Below are positions 35,208-44,200 of a stretch of 64,000 nt of DNA, in pieces. A program made the position numbers and the translations under genes. Position 1 is the stretch's first letter, and each line of letters begins with the position of its first letter. Source of the stretch: Insolitispirillum peregrinum (lineage in GTDB: Bacteria; Pseudomonadota; Alphaproteobacteria; Rhodospirillales; Rhodospirillaceae); NCBI RefSeq assembly GCF_042665255.1, contig NZ_JBHTCD010000023.1; one strand, written 5' to 3'. The notes under the pieces were generated by a model that made no database searches, had not been told where the DNA came from, and saw nothing but the letters and a program-made list of their open reading frames with translations.

Positions 35208-36215
35208 TCAGTCGTTCACGACCTTCGCACCCGAGACACCCCTGGCCTGAACCGCCGACAACAGACGTTCGGCCTCGGATGTGCTGGACAGGGGTCCGAG
35301 GCGCACGCGATACAGCTCGCGCCCGTTGACCTGAACCGTCGAGATGGTGGCCGCCCCCAGATTTTTCAACTCTTTTTTCAGGCGTTCAGCGTTGTACTTG
35401 TCCGAGAACGCCCCCGCCTGCACATAGCTGGTCCCGGTTGTGGTCGGGGTATAGCTGGCGGCTCCGCGAGACGCGCTGCTTCCCGCCGTCGAGGTCGAGG
35501 CCCCGCCACTATAAGAAGAAGATGAGGACGACGGCGGCGGCGATGACAGTGATGCCGTCGTGACCGCACCGCCGCCACTGCTGTTGCTGCTTCCACCCGA
35601 TGACGGCGGGCTGTCCAGGCTTTCCGAACTGATCGACCCACGCGGGGCTGCCGTCACCGCCGGCATGTCCCCCGAAGCCGCAATGGCCTGCGCCTTCAAC
35701 GCCCGGCTTTCATCGGCGAGGATTTCAACACGGACGCGGGTGGTCCCCTGTTCGTGGAAGCCCAGCAACTGCGCCGCCCGTTTGGACACGTCGATGATGC
35801 GGTTGCGGGCGAACGGCCCACGGTCATTGACCCGGACCACCAGCGAACGACCGTTTTCCATGTTGGTCACCCGCACCACGCTGGGCATCGGCAAGGTCCG
35901 GTGCGCGGCGGTCAGATCCATCATGTCATAGGTTTCGCCGTTGGCGGTGGACTTGCCATGGAAGCTCGGCCCGTACCACGAGGAAACGCCTTCTTCGACG
36001 TAGTTGAAATCTTCCTGCGGATAGTACCAGACGCCATCAATCTGATAGGGCTTGCCGATTTTATAGCCGCCGATCTTGCTTTGCGTCGGCGCAACCTCTT
36101 TGGCCGTATTGACGGCCAGCTTGGTTTCCGAGCAGGCACCCAGGCTCAAGGCAAGGCATGCTCCCGCCAGGACAGCCAGACGATAAGCGGCTTGTGGCTT
36201 CAACAGCGTGGGCAT
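35208..36215 (-). CDS. rlpA: Septal ring lytic transglycosylase RlpA
   Basis: Lipoprotein that cleaves denuded glycan strands at the septum. The 335-residue precursor has lipobox ALSLGAC, then the double-psi beta-barrel domain with EEGVSSWYGPSFHGKSTANG and VRVNDRGPFARNRIIDVS, which contain the catalytic His and Asp. A Ser-rich low-complexity linker (about 220-260) and a C-terminal SPOR domain (TSYVQAGAFSDKYNAERLKK) follow. The start is ATG 36215 (MPTLLKPQAAYRLAVLAG); an upstream ATG exists 17 codons earlier. Confidence 0.92.
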   Translation of the reverse strand: MPTLLKPQAAYRLAVLAGACLALSLGACSETKLAVNTAKEVAPTQSKIGGYKIGKPYQIDGVWYYPQEDFNYVEEGVSSWYGPSFHGKSTANGETYDMMDLTAAHRTLPMPSVVRVTNMENGRSLVVRVNDRGPFARNRIIDVSKRAAQLLGFHEQGTTRVRVEILADESRALKAQAIAASGDMPAVTAAPRGSISSESLDSPPSSGGSSNSSGGGAVTTASLSSPPPSSSSSSYSGGASTSTAGSSASRGAASYTPTTTGTSYVQAGAFSDKYNAERLKKELKNLGAATISTVQVNGRELYRVRLGPLSSTSEAERLLSAVQARGVSGAKVVND

Positions 36216-36287
36216 CTGACAGTACTGTCCTTCGGGTGCTGGAAATGGCGGGAACAGACTAGCCATAACGGGTCACAGGCGCAACCT

Positions 36288-37622
36288 TTACTGAGCCACC
36301 GAACGCAAACGAGACAAAACTTCCTGACTGGGATAGGCATCGGCAATCAGGCCTTGTCGGGTCTGGAATGCCTTGAGGGCGGAACGGGTCTGCCCCCCGG
36401 CCATGCCGTCAGCCGGACCGGGGTCATAGCCCAGACGGGCCAACAGGGTCTGCATCTCGGTGATGTCACTGCGCCGCAGGGGCACATCGTCGGCGGGAGG
36501 CTGTACCACCAGCCCTGCCCCGCCCACCATCTGGTCGGCCAGGTACGACACTCCCAGTGCGTAGAGGACCGACTTGTTCCACACCATGATGACGCGGAAA
36601 TTGTCATAGACCATAAAGGCCGGACCGCGCGCCCCGGCCGGGACAACGATGGAGGCCTGCAACCCGCTTTCGCTGACCGGCAGGGCGCTGGCACCGGCGG
36701 GCCTGACGCCTTGCGCCAGCCATTCGGAAACCGGCTTGCGAATGCTCAGGTCGGCCTGCTCATAGCTGAACCCGGTCGGCAGGATGACTTCGCGGCCCCA
36801 GCCCTGCCCGCGCTTCCAGCCTTCATCGGAGAGATATTTCGCCGCCGAGGCAAAGGTGTCCGGCAGGCTGCCCCAGATGTCGCGCCGTCCGTCGCCATCG
36901 CGGTCCACCGCATGGGCGCGGAAAGTAGACGGCATGAATTGCAGGTTCCCCATCGCCCCGGCCCACGAACCGACCATCTTGTCGGCTGGAATGTCTCCGG
37001 CGTCGACAATCGCCAGCGCCGCCATCAGCTCGCGGCGGAAAAAGGCCGGGCGGCGCTGATCATAGGCCAGCGTCGCCAGCGAACCGAGCACCGGAAAGCC
37101 GCCGAAGTTGCTGCCATAGTTGGTTTCCATGCCCCAGAAGGCCAGCAGGAAACGCGCCTGCACACCATATTGCGCCTCGATGGGCCCCAGCAATGCCTGA
37201 TGCTTGACCAGCATCGCCTTGCCATCGGCAATCCGGCGGGCGGAAACGGTCTTTTGCAGATAGCTGCCAAAGGTCTGGGTGAATTCCGGCTGGCGGCGGT
37301 CCAGCTCCAGCACCCGAGGCTGCGGTTGAATGCCCGGCAAGGCACGATCGAGCGTGCGGGCCGAAATGCCTTGCGCCAGAGCATCACTGCGCACCCCGTC
37401 CAGCCAGCGGCGGAAATCGGCGGGGTCGATGGTCACGCTGTCCGAGGTCGGGGCGGCCGCAGTGGAGGGAGCGGTGGTCGCCTGTGTTTGTGGAGCAGGA
37501 GGCGTTGCCTTCGCTGCATTGGTAGTAGTGGCGGACGATGCACAGCCAAACACCATCAGTGCGGCAACACAGGTGGAACCAATCACCGAGCATTTCTTGC
37601 TAACAGACTGATATGAAACCAC
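36288..37622 (-). CDS. Lytic murein transglycosylase, MltB family
   Basis: A 444-residue lipoprotein-type glycan-cleaving enzyme. N-terminal lipobox AALMVFGC is followed by a Thr/Ala/Pro-rich linker. The MltB catalytic core includes LLAFWGMETNYGSNFGG, with the catalytic Glu, and GAMGNLQFMPSTFRAHAVDRDGDGRRD. A C-terminal peptidoglycan-binding domain spans about 380-440 (LLARLGYDPGPADGMAGGQT). The start is GTG 37622 with AGGAG eight bases upstream. It sits just before rlpA, giving mltB-like, rlpA and dacA together as a cell-wall remodelling group. Confidence 0.88.
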   Translation of the reverse strand: MVSYQSVSKKCSVIGSTCVAALMVFGCASSATTTNAAKATPPAPQTQATTAPSTAAAPTSDSVTIDPADFRRWLDGVRSDALAQGISARTLDRALPGIQPQPRVLELDRRQPEFTQTFGSYLQKTVSARRIADGKAMLVKHQALLGPIEAQYGVQARFLLAFWGMETNYGSNFGGFPVLGSLATLAYDQRRPAFFRRELMAALAIVDAGDIPADKMVGSWAGAMGNLQFMPSTFRAHAVDRDGDGRRDIWGSLPDTFASAAKYLSDEGWKRGQGWGREVILPTGFSYEQADLSIRKPVSEWLAQGVRPAGASALPVSESGLQASIVVPAGARGPAFMVYDNFRVIMVWNKSVLYALGVSYLADQMVGGAGLVVQPPADDVPLRRSDITEMQTLLARLGYDPGPADGMAGGQTRSALKAFQTRQGLIADAYPSQEVLSRLRSVAQ

Positions 37623-37690
37623 CTGCTTTCTCCTGTTGATGGTCCGTCTGAAGACGGAAAATTTATTGCGGAATCGGAATCAACCCGCTT

Positions 37691-38200
37691 TTATCTGACG
37701 ATACCCTGCAATTTCCGCAGCAAATCATTCAGCATCTGCTGCTCGTCGCCGGTCAGCACGGACAGAACGGTTTGTTCGTTTTGAATATGCAACGGTAGCA
37801 GCTCGTCAATCAGCGCCCTCCCCTGCGGGGTGAGCACAACCAGCGTTCCCCGCCGGTCGGTCGGGTGGCGCTGCCGCTCAATAAAGCCTGCTTTTTCCAG
37901 CCGATCAAGTCGATTGGTCATCCCGCCCGAGGAAACCATCGTCGCCTCGTACAGCGCGGTCGGGGTCAGGGCAAAGGGATCACCGCTGCGCCGCAGGGTT
38001 GCCAGCACGTCGAATTCCCCCCCTTGCAAGCCATACCGCTCGAACAGCGGCAACAGGCGATCCCGCGAAATATGCTGGGACGCTTCGGCCAACCGGCCGA
38101 GCACTTCCATCGGAAACGGGTCCAGATCGGGCCGTTCCCGTCGCCACTGGGCGGCAGCAAAGGCTGCCCGGTCTGACGGCTTTTGTGGAGGCTGAGACAT
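37691..38200 (-). CDS. MarR family transcriptional regulator
   Basis: A 169-residue dimeric winged-helix regulator. The core contains LQGGEFDVLATLRRSG, a helix-turn-helix SSGGMTNRLDRLEKAGFIER and the wing HPTDRRGTLVVLTPQG. ATG 38200 (MSQPPQKPSDR) is taken as the start; no strong ribosome site is seen. A MarR-type palindrome (38213-38230) sits between it and the divergent EamA exporter gene, so it probably represses both itself and that exporter. The ligand is unknown. Confidence 0.88.
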   Translation of the reverse strand: MSQPPQKPSDRAAFAAAQWRRERPDLDPFPMEVLGRLAEASQHISRDRLLPLFERYGLQGGEFDVLATLRRSGDPFALTPTALYEATMVSSGGMTNRLDRLEKAGFIERQRHPTDRRGTLVVLTPQGRALIDELLPLHIQNEQTVLSVLTGDEQQMLNDLLRKLQGIVR

Positions 38201-38212
38201 TATGCACCAATA

Positions 38213-38230
38213 TATCTTGATGTTAAGATA
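38213..38230. promoter_or_regulatory. MarR-type operator between marR and the EamA gene
   Basis: The 18-bp sequence TATCTTAACATCAAGATA on the minus strand has perfect 6-bp arms TATCTT and AAGATA. It starts 12 bases upstream of the regulator's ATG, in the shared 117-base promoter region. It fits the ATCTTnnnnnnAAGAT pattern of many MarR-family sites. Confidence 0.7.
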
Positions 38231-38317
38231 CTTTCCGATAAGACAATTATAGCGCCGATCCCCTCCCGGACCAAGGGTCAATCCCCGGCGGTCCCCTGAT
38301 CAAAGGGCCTTTTTGCC

Positions 38318-39220
38318 ATGTCATCCCCCCACGCCCCCCACGCCCCCATGCTGCCGGTCATCGGTTGCGTCGTTATCGTCGGCAGCCTGTTGGGCGTTCT
38401 GACCAACACCGCCAAGCTCGCCCTGCACCACGGCTGGCAACCGCTGCCCTTCCTGTTTTGGTCCACCCTGTTCGGGGGCCTCTGCCTGTGGGGCGTGGCC
38501 ATCGCCAGCCGCCAGCCGCCAGCGCTGGGCAAACGCCACCTGCTGTACTATGCCATCGCCGGCATTTTCAGCTTTGCCGTTCCCAATGGCCTGTCATTTC
38601 TGGCCATCCAGCACGTCGGCGCCAGCTTCATCGCCTTTTGCCTCGCCTTCCCGCCCCTGCTGACCTATGTGCTGGCGGTGGCGATGCGGCTGGAACCTCC
38701 GGCCCTGCTGCGCACGCTGGGCATCATTCTCGGCTTGACCGGCGCCGGTGGCCTCGCCCTCAGCAAGGGCATCGCCCAGCAGGACGCCCTGCTGTGGGTG
38801 GCGATGGCCGTTGCCTCGCCGGTCTTTATCGCCATCGGCAACATCTATCGCAGCCTGCACTGGCCGCAAGGCTCGTCGCCGCTGTCGCTGGCTCCCGGCA
38901 TGATGGTCGCCGCTGCGCTGGAGGTCGGGCTGGCGTCCCTGCTGGCCGGTGAAAACCCGGTCATCAGCCCCGTGGGTGTGGGCGCGTGGGGCGATATCGC
39001 CATCCAGTCCGCCATTCTGGCCATCACCTATGCGGTGTTCTTTTACCTGCAAAAGCTGGGCGGCCCGGTCGCCCTCAGCCAGATCGGCTGGGTTGCCGCC
39101 ATCGTCGGCTCAACCATTGCCGTTCTGGTCCTCGGCGAAGTTCCCCCCGCCGGGCTGGGCATCGCCATGGTGCTGATTGTGCTGGGGATTGTGCTGGTCA
39201 GCCGCCGCCGGGCTGCATAA
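38318..39220 (+). CDS. EamA/DMT family transporter
   Basis: A 300-residue inner-membrane protein of the drug/metabolite transporter superfamily with ten predicted helices in two EamA repeats. The opening SSPHAPHAPMLP precedes the first helix; each repeat ends in a Gly-rich helix (LGIILGLTGAGGLALS and IAMVLIVLGIVLVSRRR). Family members export amino acids or small metabolites. Divergent to a MarR regulator with a shared operator, so expression is probably ligand-induced. Confidence 0.85.
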   Translation: MSSPHAPHAPMLPVIGCVVIVGSLLGVLTNTAKLALHHGWQPLPFLFWSTLFGGLCLWGVAIASRQPPALGKRHLLYYAIAGIFSFAVPNGLSFLAIQHVGASFIAFCLAFPPLLTYVLAVAMRLEPPALLRTLGIILGLTGAGGLALSKGIAQQDALLWVAMAVASPVFIAIGNIYRSLHWPQGSSPLSLAPGMMVAAALEVGLASLLAGENPVISPVGVGAWGDIAIQSAILAITYAVFFYLQKLGGPVALSQIGWVAAIVGSTIAVLVLGEVPPAGLGIAMVLIVLGIVLVSRRRAA

Positions 39221-39255
39221 AATGCTGGACGGCGGGGCAAGAACTCGATACATAA

Positions 39256-39273
39256 GGGGCGCTTCGGCGCCCC
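39256..39273 (+). other. TTCG-loop hairpin before tRNA-Ser
   Basis: Perfect arms GGGGCGC and GCGCCCC close on a TTCG tetraloop, an especially stable RNA hairpin. It ends six bases before the tRNA 5' end. There is no T-tract. It may mark the end of the EamA transcript or help processing of the tRNA leader. Confidence 0.5.
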
Positions 39274-39279
39274 GACTGC

Positions 39280-39369
39280 GGAGGGGTGGTCGAGTGGTTT
39301 AAGGCAGCGGTCTTGAAAACCGCCGTAGGTGGAAGCCTACCGTGGGTTCGAATCCCACCCCCTCCGCCA
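39280..39369 (+). tRNA. tRNA-Ser (anticodon UGA)
   Basis: A 90-base class II tRNA. The acceptor stem GGAGGGG pairs with CCCCTCC, the anticodon stem GCGGT/ACCGC carries loop CTTGAAA (anticodon TGA), and a long variable arm and a TTCGAAT T-loop follow. The terminal CCA is encoded. It reads UCA and, by wobble, other UCN codons. It is followed by a terminator, then the CRISPR locus. Confidence 0.95.
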
Positions 39370-39371
39370 TG

Positions 39372-39408
39372 AAAAGCCGTCTACTTCAATGAGGTAGACG
39401 GCTTTTTT
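39372..39408 (+). terminator. Terminator of tRNA-Ser
   Basis: Arms AAAAGCCGTCTAC and GTAGACGGCTTTTTT enclose a 9-base loop, ending in six T residues, three bases after the encoded CCA. Confidence 0.9.
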
Positions 39409-39442
39409 GTTGCCTGTCGAGGAGGTGGGAAACAGAAAGCAG

Positions 39443-39503
39443 GGTCGTGGAGCGCTGCTCCACACCTCGCCGGGGCCGGTCGGCCCCGGACCCCGTTCCT
39501 TTG
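39443..39503 (+). repeat. E1 element fragment (copy F) cut off at the CRISPR array
   Basis: It contains the first two E1 hairpins, GTGGAGC-gct-GCTCCAC and CCGGGGCC-ggtc-GGCCCCGG, followed by ACCCCGTTCCTTTG. The right half and right terminal repeat are missing; CRISPR repeat 1 begins eight bases later. The CCGGGGCC/GGCCCCGG pair is a compensated variant of CTGGGGCC/GGCCCCAG in other copies. Confidence 0.7.
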
Positions 39504-39510
39504 GCGGTGC

Positions 39511-39810
39511 AGATTGGGTTGACCGCATTTTCTGAACAACTAAGATTTCCCCCTTCATTCTTCGCGCTCCGTTAGAGTTGCGGGTTGACCGCATTTTCTG
39601 AACAACTAAGATTACCGGCACGTCCACCACTATCAGCCTGTCGTTGCGGGTTGACCGCATTTTCTGAACAACTAAGATAAAGGTGATGGATTGACCGACG
39701 ACAGCGCCGTTGCGGGTTGACCGCATTTTCTGAACAACTAAGATTCTGGAACAGACTTCTCGATGGATGAAGGAGTTGCGGGTTGACCGCATTTTCTGAA
39801 CAACTAAGAT
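39511..39810 (+). CRISPR. Type II-C CRISPR array, 5 repeats and 4 spacers
   Basis: The 36-bp repeat starts GTTGCGGGTTGACC and ends GAACAACTAAGAT. Copies are at 39511, 39577, 39643, 39709 and 39775. All four spacers are exactly 30 bases. Repeat 1 differs from the others only in its first six bases. Each repeat contains TTGACC and TAAGAT separated by 16 bases, a near-consensus sigma70 promoter pointing into the next spacer. Repeat length, 30-base spacers and the terminal AT are typical of type II-C. A strong terminator lies six bases beyond the last repeat, supporting plus-strand transcription, opposite to the cas genes. Confidence 0.95.
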
Positions 39811-39815
39811 AGAGA

Positions 39816-39855
39816 GCCTGTATCCCATTGATTTGTATGGGATACAGGCTTTTTT
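39816..39855 (+). terminator. Terminator at the end of the CRISPR array
   Basis: Perfect 13-bp arms GCCTGTATCCCAT and ATGGGATACAGGC enclose an 8-base loop, then six T residues on the plus strand only. It lies between the last repeat and the convergent cas2 gene and fixes the direction of array transcription. Confidence 0.88.
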
Positions 39856-39884
39856 CTGCGAGAAAAAACGACAGAATCAGCCCA

Positions 39885-40232
39885 TCAAAACAGCGAAAGT
39901 TGCTCGTTTTCTGGCGAAGGCTCGTATTCTCGCCCCCGCAGGCTGACGATGTTGGCATACTGTTTGTCCGTCAGGGTCACAATCTGGATGTGACCCTTGG
40001 GCGGGGCGGCGGCGGCAATATGCTTGGTCATTGCCTCGGCGGCCTCTTTCCCGGCCAGAATGCGATAATAGACGGAATACTGTGCCATGGCAAAACCATG
40101 ATCCAGCAGAACGTGGCGAAATTTTGTTGCCTGATGGCGCTCCTCGGCCTCGACCACCGGCAGATCAAACATGACCAGCATCCACAACAGACGATACCCG
40201 CTTGCCCAAGGGCCAGTCTCGCGCACCCGCAT
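39885..40232 (-). CDS. cas2: CRISPR-associated endonuclease Cas2
   Basis: Structural and nuclease-fold partner of Cas1 in spacer integration. The 115-residue product has a ferredoxin-like core: LLWMLVMFDLPV, with the conserved Asp after strand 1, ATKFRHVLLDHGFAMAQYSVYYR, and GHIQIVTLTDKQYANIVSLRG. ATG 40232 follows GAGG by seven bases. The 118-base gap from cas1 contains an E2 repeat, so cas2 is no longer tightly coupled to cas1. Confidence 0.92.
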   Translation of the reverse strand: MRVRETGPWASGYRLLWMLVMFDLPVVEAEERHQATKFRHVLLDHGFAMAQYSVYYRILAGKEAAEAMTKHIAAAAPPKGHIQIVTLTDKQYANIVSLRGREYEPSPENEQLSLF

Positions 40233-40272
40233 CAGGGCACCTCGGTCGAGAGTGACACCGCCGGAATGACGC

Positions 40273-40362
40273 GAGCATTGTGCGAAAAGTGGGAACCGGT
40301 TTTCGCAAAAACAATGCGACATAACAAAAGACTCAAGCTGTGAGCACTGCTCACAGCTTGAG
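40273..40362 (+). repeat. E2 repeat between cas1 and cas2, overlapping the cas1 stop
   Basis: It has the E2 palindrome GAGCATTGTGCG...GGGAACCGGTTTTCGC and a linker ACAATGCGACATAACAAAAG. The second hairpin (40332-40362) has perfect 15-bp arms CTCAAGCTGTGAGCA and TGCTCACAGCTTGAG around a single base. That hairpin overlaps the last codons and TGA of cas1. Read from cas1 (minus strand), it is followed by TCTTTTGTTA, so it may act as a partial terminator. Confidence 0.75.
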
Positions 40363-41244
40363 GGACGCATTCCGCTCGCCCAATGCCGCCACCAGTGACG
40401 ACGCAAGAATCCGCACCGCCGTCATCAGCGGTGTAATGCCATCCGGTCCGGTACAATCATGCAACAACACCGCCACCAGTCGTTTTTTGACGGCGGGCGT
40501 CACCATCAGGTCAGCAGTCTCGCCGATATCTCCCACCACCGCCCGGACCACATGGTCAACGGCTGGGCGGTATGGTTCCATCAGGTCATCAATCAGGGCA
40601 AAGGCATTGGACTCATTACAGTGATGAATGCCCAATGCCGGGGTTAGACCGACAGAAATGGCCGCCCGCGCGGTGGCCGCCCGCACCACGGCATAGCCGT
40701 AATTCAGGCAGGCATTGATCCCCGGTTCCTGTTGATCACGGCGAAAGGCGGTTCCCATCAAGGTTTGCCAATACAGTCGGGCCGCCTGCGCCTCGATATT
40801 GTGCGGATCACCGGATTGCACCTGCTGTTGCAAAAGGCGCAATGCCTGACGAATGTGTTCATCCCCCCGCCATTGCGCCAACACCTGTTCCTGCTGGGCG
40901 ATTTTTGCCCGCACGATCTGTTGCCACAACCGCTTGCGCCGCGTTTCGGACAGCGCAATCTGCTGTTTCAAAACCCCCGTCTGTCGGTAATAGCCGCGAT
41001 AGGGCAACATCAGGCCGTCAGGGTGATAATTGTCACCACAGCAAATCAGTGGAATGCCGCGCTCCATCAATGCCGACAACACCGGTTTGGTCAGGGTGAT
41101 TTGATGCGCCGTTAACAGGACGGCGGTCAAATCGTCCAGTGGCACCCGACCGATCTCGGTGTGATGGTCATAAATGCAGGCAAAGCCGTGCGCCAATCCC
41201 AGCGAACGGCCTTCCTGCGCCAGTTCCAGCACGCCCCCGATCAT
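40351..41244 (-). CDS. cas1: CRISPR-associated endonuclease Cas1 (type II)
   Basis: Integrase for new spacers. The 297-residue protein has a beta-sheet N-terminal domain and a helical catalytic domain. Catalytic elements seen: NIEAQAARLYWQTL (Glu), LTPALGIHHCNESNAFALIDDLMEPYRP (His, then Asp). The ATG overlaps the cas9 stop (ATGA), as expected of one operon. The last residues (ASLKL) and the stop fall within the hairpin of an inserted E2 element, so the C-terminus may have been altered; the catalytic region is intact. Confidence 0.94.
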   Translation of the reverse strand: MIGGVLELAQEGRSLGLAHGFACIYDHHTEIGRVPLDDLTAVLLTAHQITLTKPVLSALMERGIPLICCGDNYHPDGLMLPYRGYYRQTGVLKQQIALSETRRKRLWQQIVRAKIAQQEQVLAQWRGDEHIRQALRLLQQQVQSGDPHNIEAQAARLYWQTLMGTAFRRDQQEPGINACLNYGYAVVRAATARAAISVGLTPALGIHHCNESNAFALIDDLMEPYRPAVDHVVRAVVGDIGETADLMVTPAVKKRLVAVLLHDCTGPDGITPLMTAVRILASSLVAALGERNASLKL

Positions 41245-44200
41245 GATGGCACCTGCACCACCCCGCTGGGGGAAATGCTCGCCTTGCGGAGCTGCTGCGT
41301 TTTCAAAACATTGATCGAAACAAAACGGCGATCACTCTCTGCTATCAGCATAGGACGAATATCGAGCTTATTGGCGGCAGTATTAAACCCCGCCACACGA
41401 TACAAAACATCCCTTCCCCCTTCGGCCACCGCGATCACATCATTTTTGAACAGACGGGTAATGAATTTCGCTGCCGGATGGGGTTTACCTGTGGCAGGCA
41501 AGGGCGGAATGCCATTCGCACACTCACCGTAGGACCAGAACTTTCCTTCCCACCTGAAACTTCCCGCCTTCCACTTGCCTTTCTTCCCTTCGGGCATCGA
41601 CCAGACGTCGCAACAGGCATAGCTGCCCTTGGCATAGCCCTTATAGGGCGCGCTTTTGACCGGCTCGACCGAATCGTTTTTCACCAGAATACGGATCGAG
41701 CGCACCCCGTGTTTTTGCCCAAACTCCGCCAACAGCCGCTGACGTTCCTTATCATCACTCAGTGATTTTTTCGCATTTTCTTCCAGATACTCCCGCACCT
41801 GCGCGCGCCATTGCCCGTCACGAATGGCATCCAGTTCCTTTTCCGACAGGGCATCCAGCCGTTTGCGCGTCACCAGATTATACTCAGGCTTGCGGCCATC
41901 GGGGGCTTTGACAAAGCCATAGGCGGTCTCGTTGAACATCGCGCCGCTGCCGCCGTGATCGGGCTTGAACGACACCGCCAGACTGTTCAGCCGGTCGCGC
42001 AGGGCTTGCCGCAGGGGATCGGGCAAATCGGGCAGCCGCACCTGTTCGCGGTCGTGGCTCATCGCTGACGACACCCGCTGAAGCATCGAGCGGTTGGCCA
42101 GCCCGATCACAAAGGCATCCACCGTATGGTGGCGATGGTCATTGCGGTTTTTCTGGTTGTCATCGGACAACAGGCCATTCAGCCGCCACTGGCTGCGGAT
42201 CATCGCCGTCAAGCGTCCCGGCGCGGGCATCACGTCCTCGCAAACGGCTGTCAAATACCGCCGGGCGGCACGGGAAATAAAGGCGGTGTCGGTCATCTGG
42301 CGGGCGATGAAGTCGGTCCCGACTTCCCAGTCATCCATCGCTGACGCGCCAAAGCGGGCCGCCTTGGCCGGAGACAGCCCCTTGGCACGCCCCAGCACTT
42401 CGGCCCAGACGATTCCTTGTTCGGCATGCTGATTGTGCCCGAATGCCTCGTAAGGGGTGCGGTTGCCCTTTAGCCGGTTGGCATCGCGGAAACTGAGGGT
42501 CAGGTTGTTCATTCCGTCGTCCAGCGTGCGCGAACGGGGCAGCAGGTGTTCCACCTCCACCTCTCCGTTCACCAGATGCTGGGCAGAGATCACCCGGCCA
42601 GTAAACACGCACCGGCGGGCGACCTCATCGCGGGCCAGCTCTTCCCACAGCTTGATCTTGCGCAGGTCTGCTGCTGTTGGCTCGGCGCCATTGGTCATCA
42701 CCTTCCATTGATCAATGCGATTTTTATTGGCCTTCTCGTTTTTGGCAATCTGGCTGCTGATCGCCTCGCGCTTGACCTTGGGCAGCTTCAGGTCCCGCGA
42801 CAGTTCGACCTGAATGGTGGCTGGCGGCTCGCCAAAACGGTCGATCAGCTCGTTGACCAGCTTGCGCACCTGATTCAGGGCGATATGAACCGTCGGATTG
42901 CCGATCTTGCCATAGTGCCCCTCGGGATCACTGTCTTCGGGTTTGCGTGGGTCCGCCCCCAACAGGCTACCGCGCAAGACTTCCCCGTAATACGGTAACC
43001 GCTCGTACAGGGTTTCCGATGCCTGAAAGCCCGCCAGCCGACGTTTGGCTTCGTCTTCCCCCAGCAACTCGACGGCAGCATCGTATTCATCCAGTCCCTG
43101 CGTTGCCATGATCGGCAACAGGTCTTCCATCGCCTGTCGGGAATAGCTGGTGGTCAAGGCCCCCAGCGGCAATTCCATCAACGCATGGGCCGCCGCATTG
43201 GTCAGGCCAAAGTCACGCACCAGCGACCCGACCAGCGCCGCATCATCCATGATCCGCCCGTTATCAACCGGGTTGTGCAGGCGTTCAAAGATATCATTCA
43301 GCATGCTGTCAGGCAGCGTATCCCACAGCGGCATCAGGATATTTGCTTTGGATGACTTGCGCAGGGCAGTTGCCACACGGTTGCCCTCAAGGTGCTTGCG
43401 GCGGTCATCCTCGATATTGAATCGACTCTCTTTGGGGAACAGCGGCGTGCCGTCGGTTCCTTTCAGTTTACGGATTCCCGCAAAGGTGGCTTTCTCCTGA
43501 CGGCCCAGAACATCGGCAATGGCCCGGTACTGCCCGGCAGTCAGGCGCTGGCTGCTCTGGTCCGGCATGATCACACGCAGGATGCTCAGTTCCTTGTAGA
43601 TGCGGAACTCTTGCGCAATCGGGGTGTCGCGGAACGTCCGGGGATGCTGGGGATAAAAGGAGCACGCCCCCCGTTCGACCGGGCGCAAGGGGTGCTGAAA
43701 CAGGATGTGATTGTCGCGCAGGCGGTCCCAGTCCTCTGCCGTCAGCGAGGGATGAAACGGTGCCTGTACAGCGCGAATGCGGTCAAATTCTGCGCGATAC
43801 ATGGCGCGGTCGGGATACAAATCCCCCTGCTCGCCCCGGAAACGGATCATCAGGCCAGCTTGCTCCCGTTGCCACAGGAACTCGCCCAGTGTCCAGGGTG
43901 TCTGTGCCGGTGGGGTGTTTTCGGGGATGGCATCCAGATCGGCAGAGGTCAGGACGCGATATTGCAATGCCCGGTGAAGCTGGCTGATCTTTTGCTTGAA
44001 AACCGTCGCGTCGTCATCGGCCTTGTCCGTCTTGCGATTGGACAAAAAGCCGCGACGCACCCCAAGATGCAGCAGGGCACGCCCCAGTTGGTGCGCCGTC
44101 AGCGGATGGCCTGTGGTGACCGCCAGGGCACGCAACTGATAGGGGCTTTCCGTTAACAGGGCTGATCGTTGACTGTCCTCAACGGGTAACAGGCCATAAC

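Noticed and set aside
35754..37616. 620-codon open frame antisense to rlpA and mltB-like genes
   Set aside because: Mirror of two recognised cell-wall genes; no ribosome site or motif.
39337..39828. Protein-coding frame with five copies of ILVVQKMRSTRN
   Set aside because: This is the translation of the CRISPR repeats on the minus strand. The regular 66-base period is the array, not a protein repeat.
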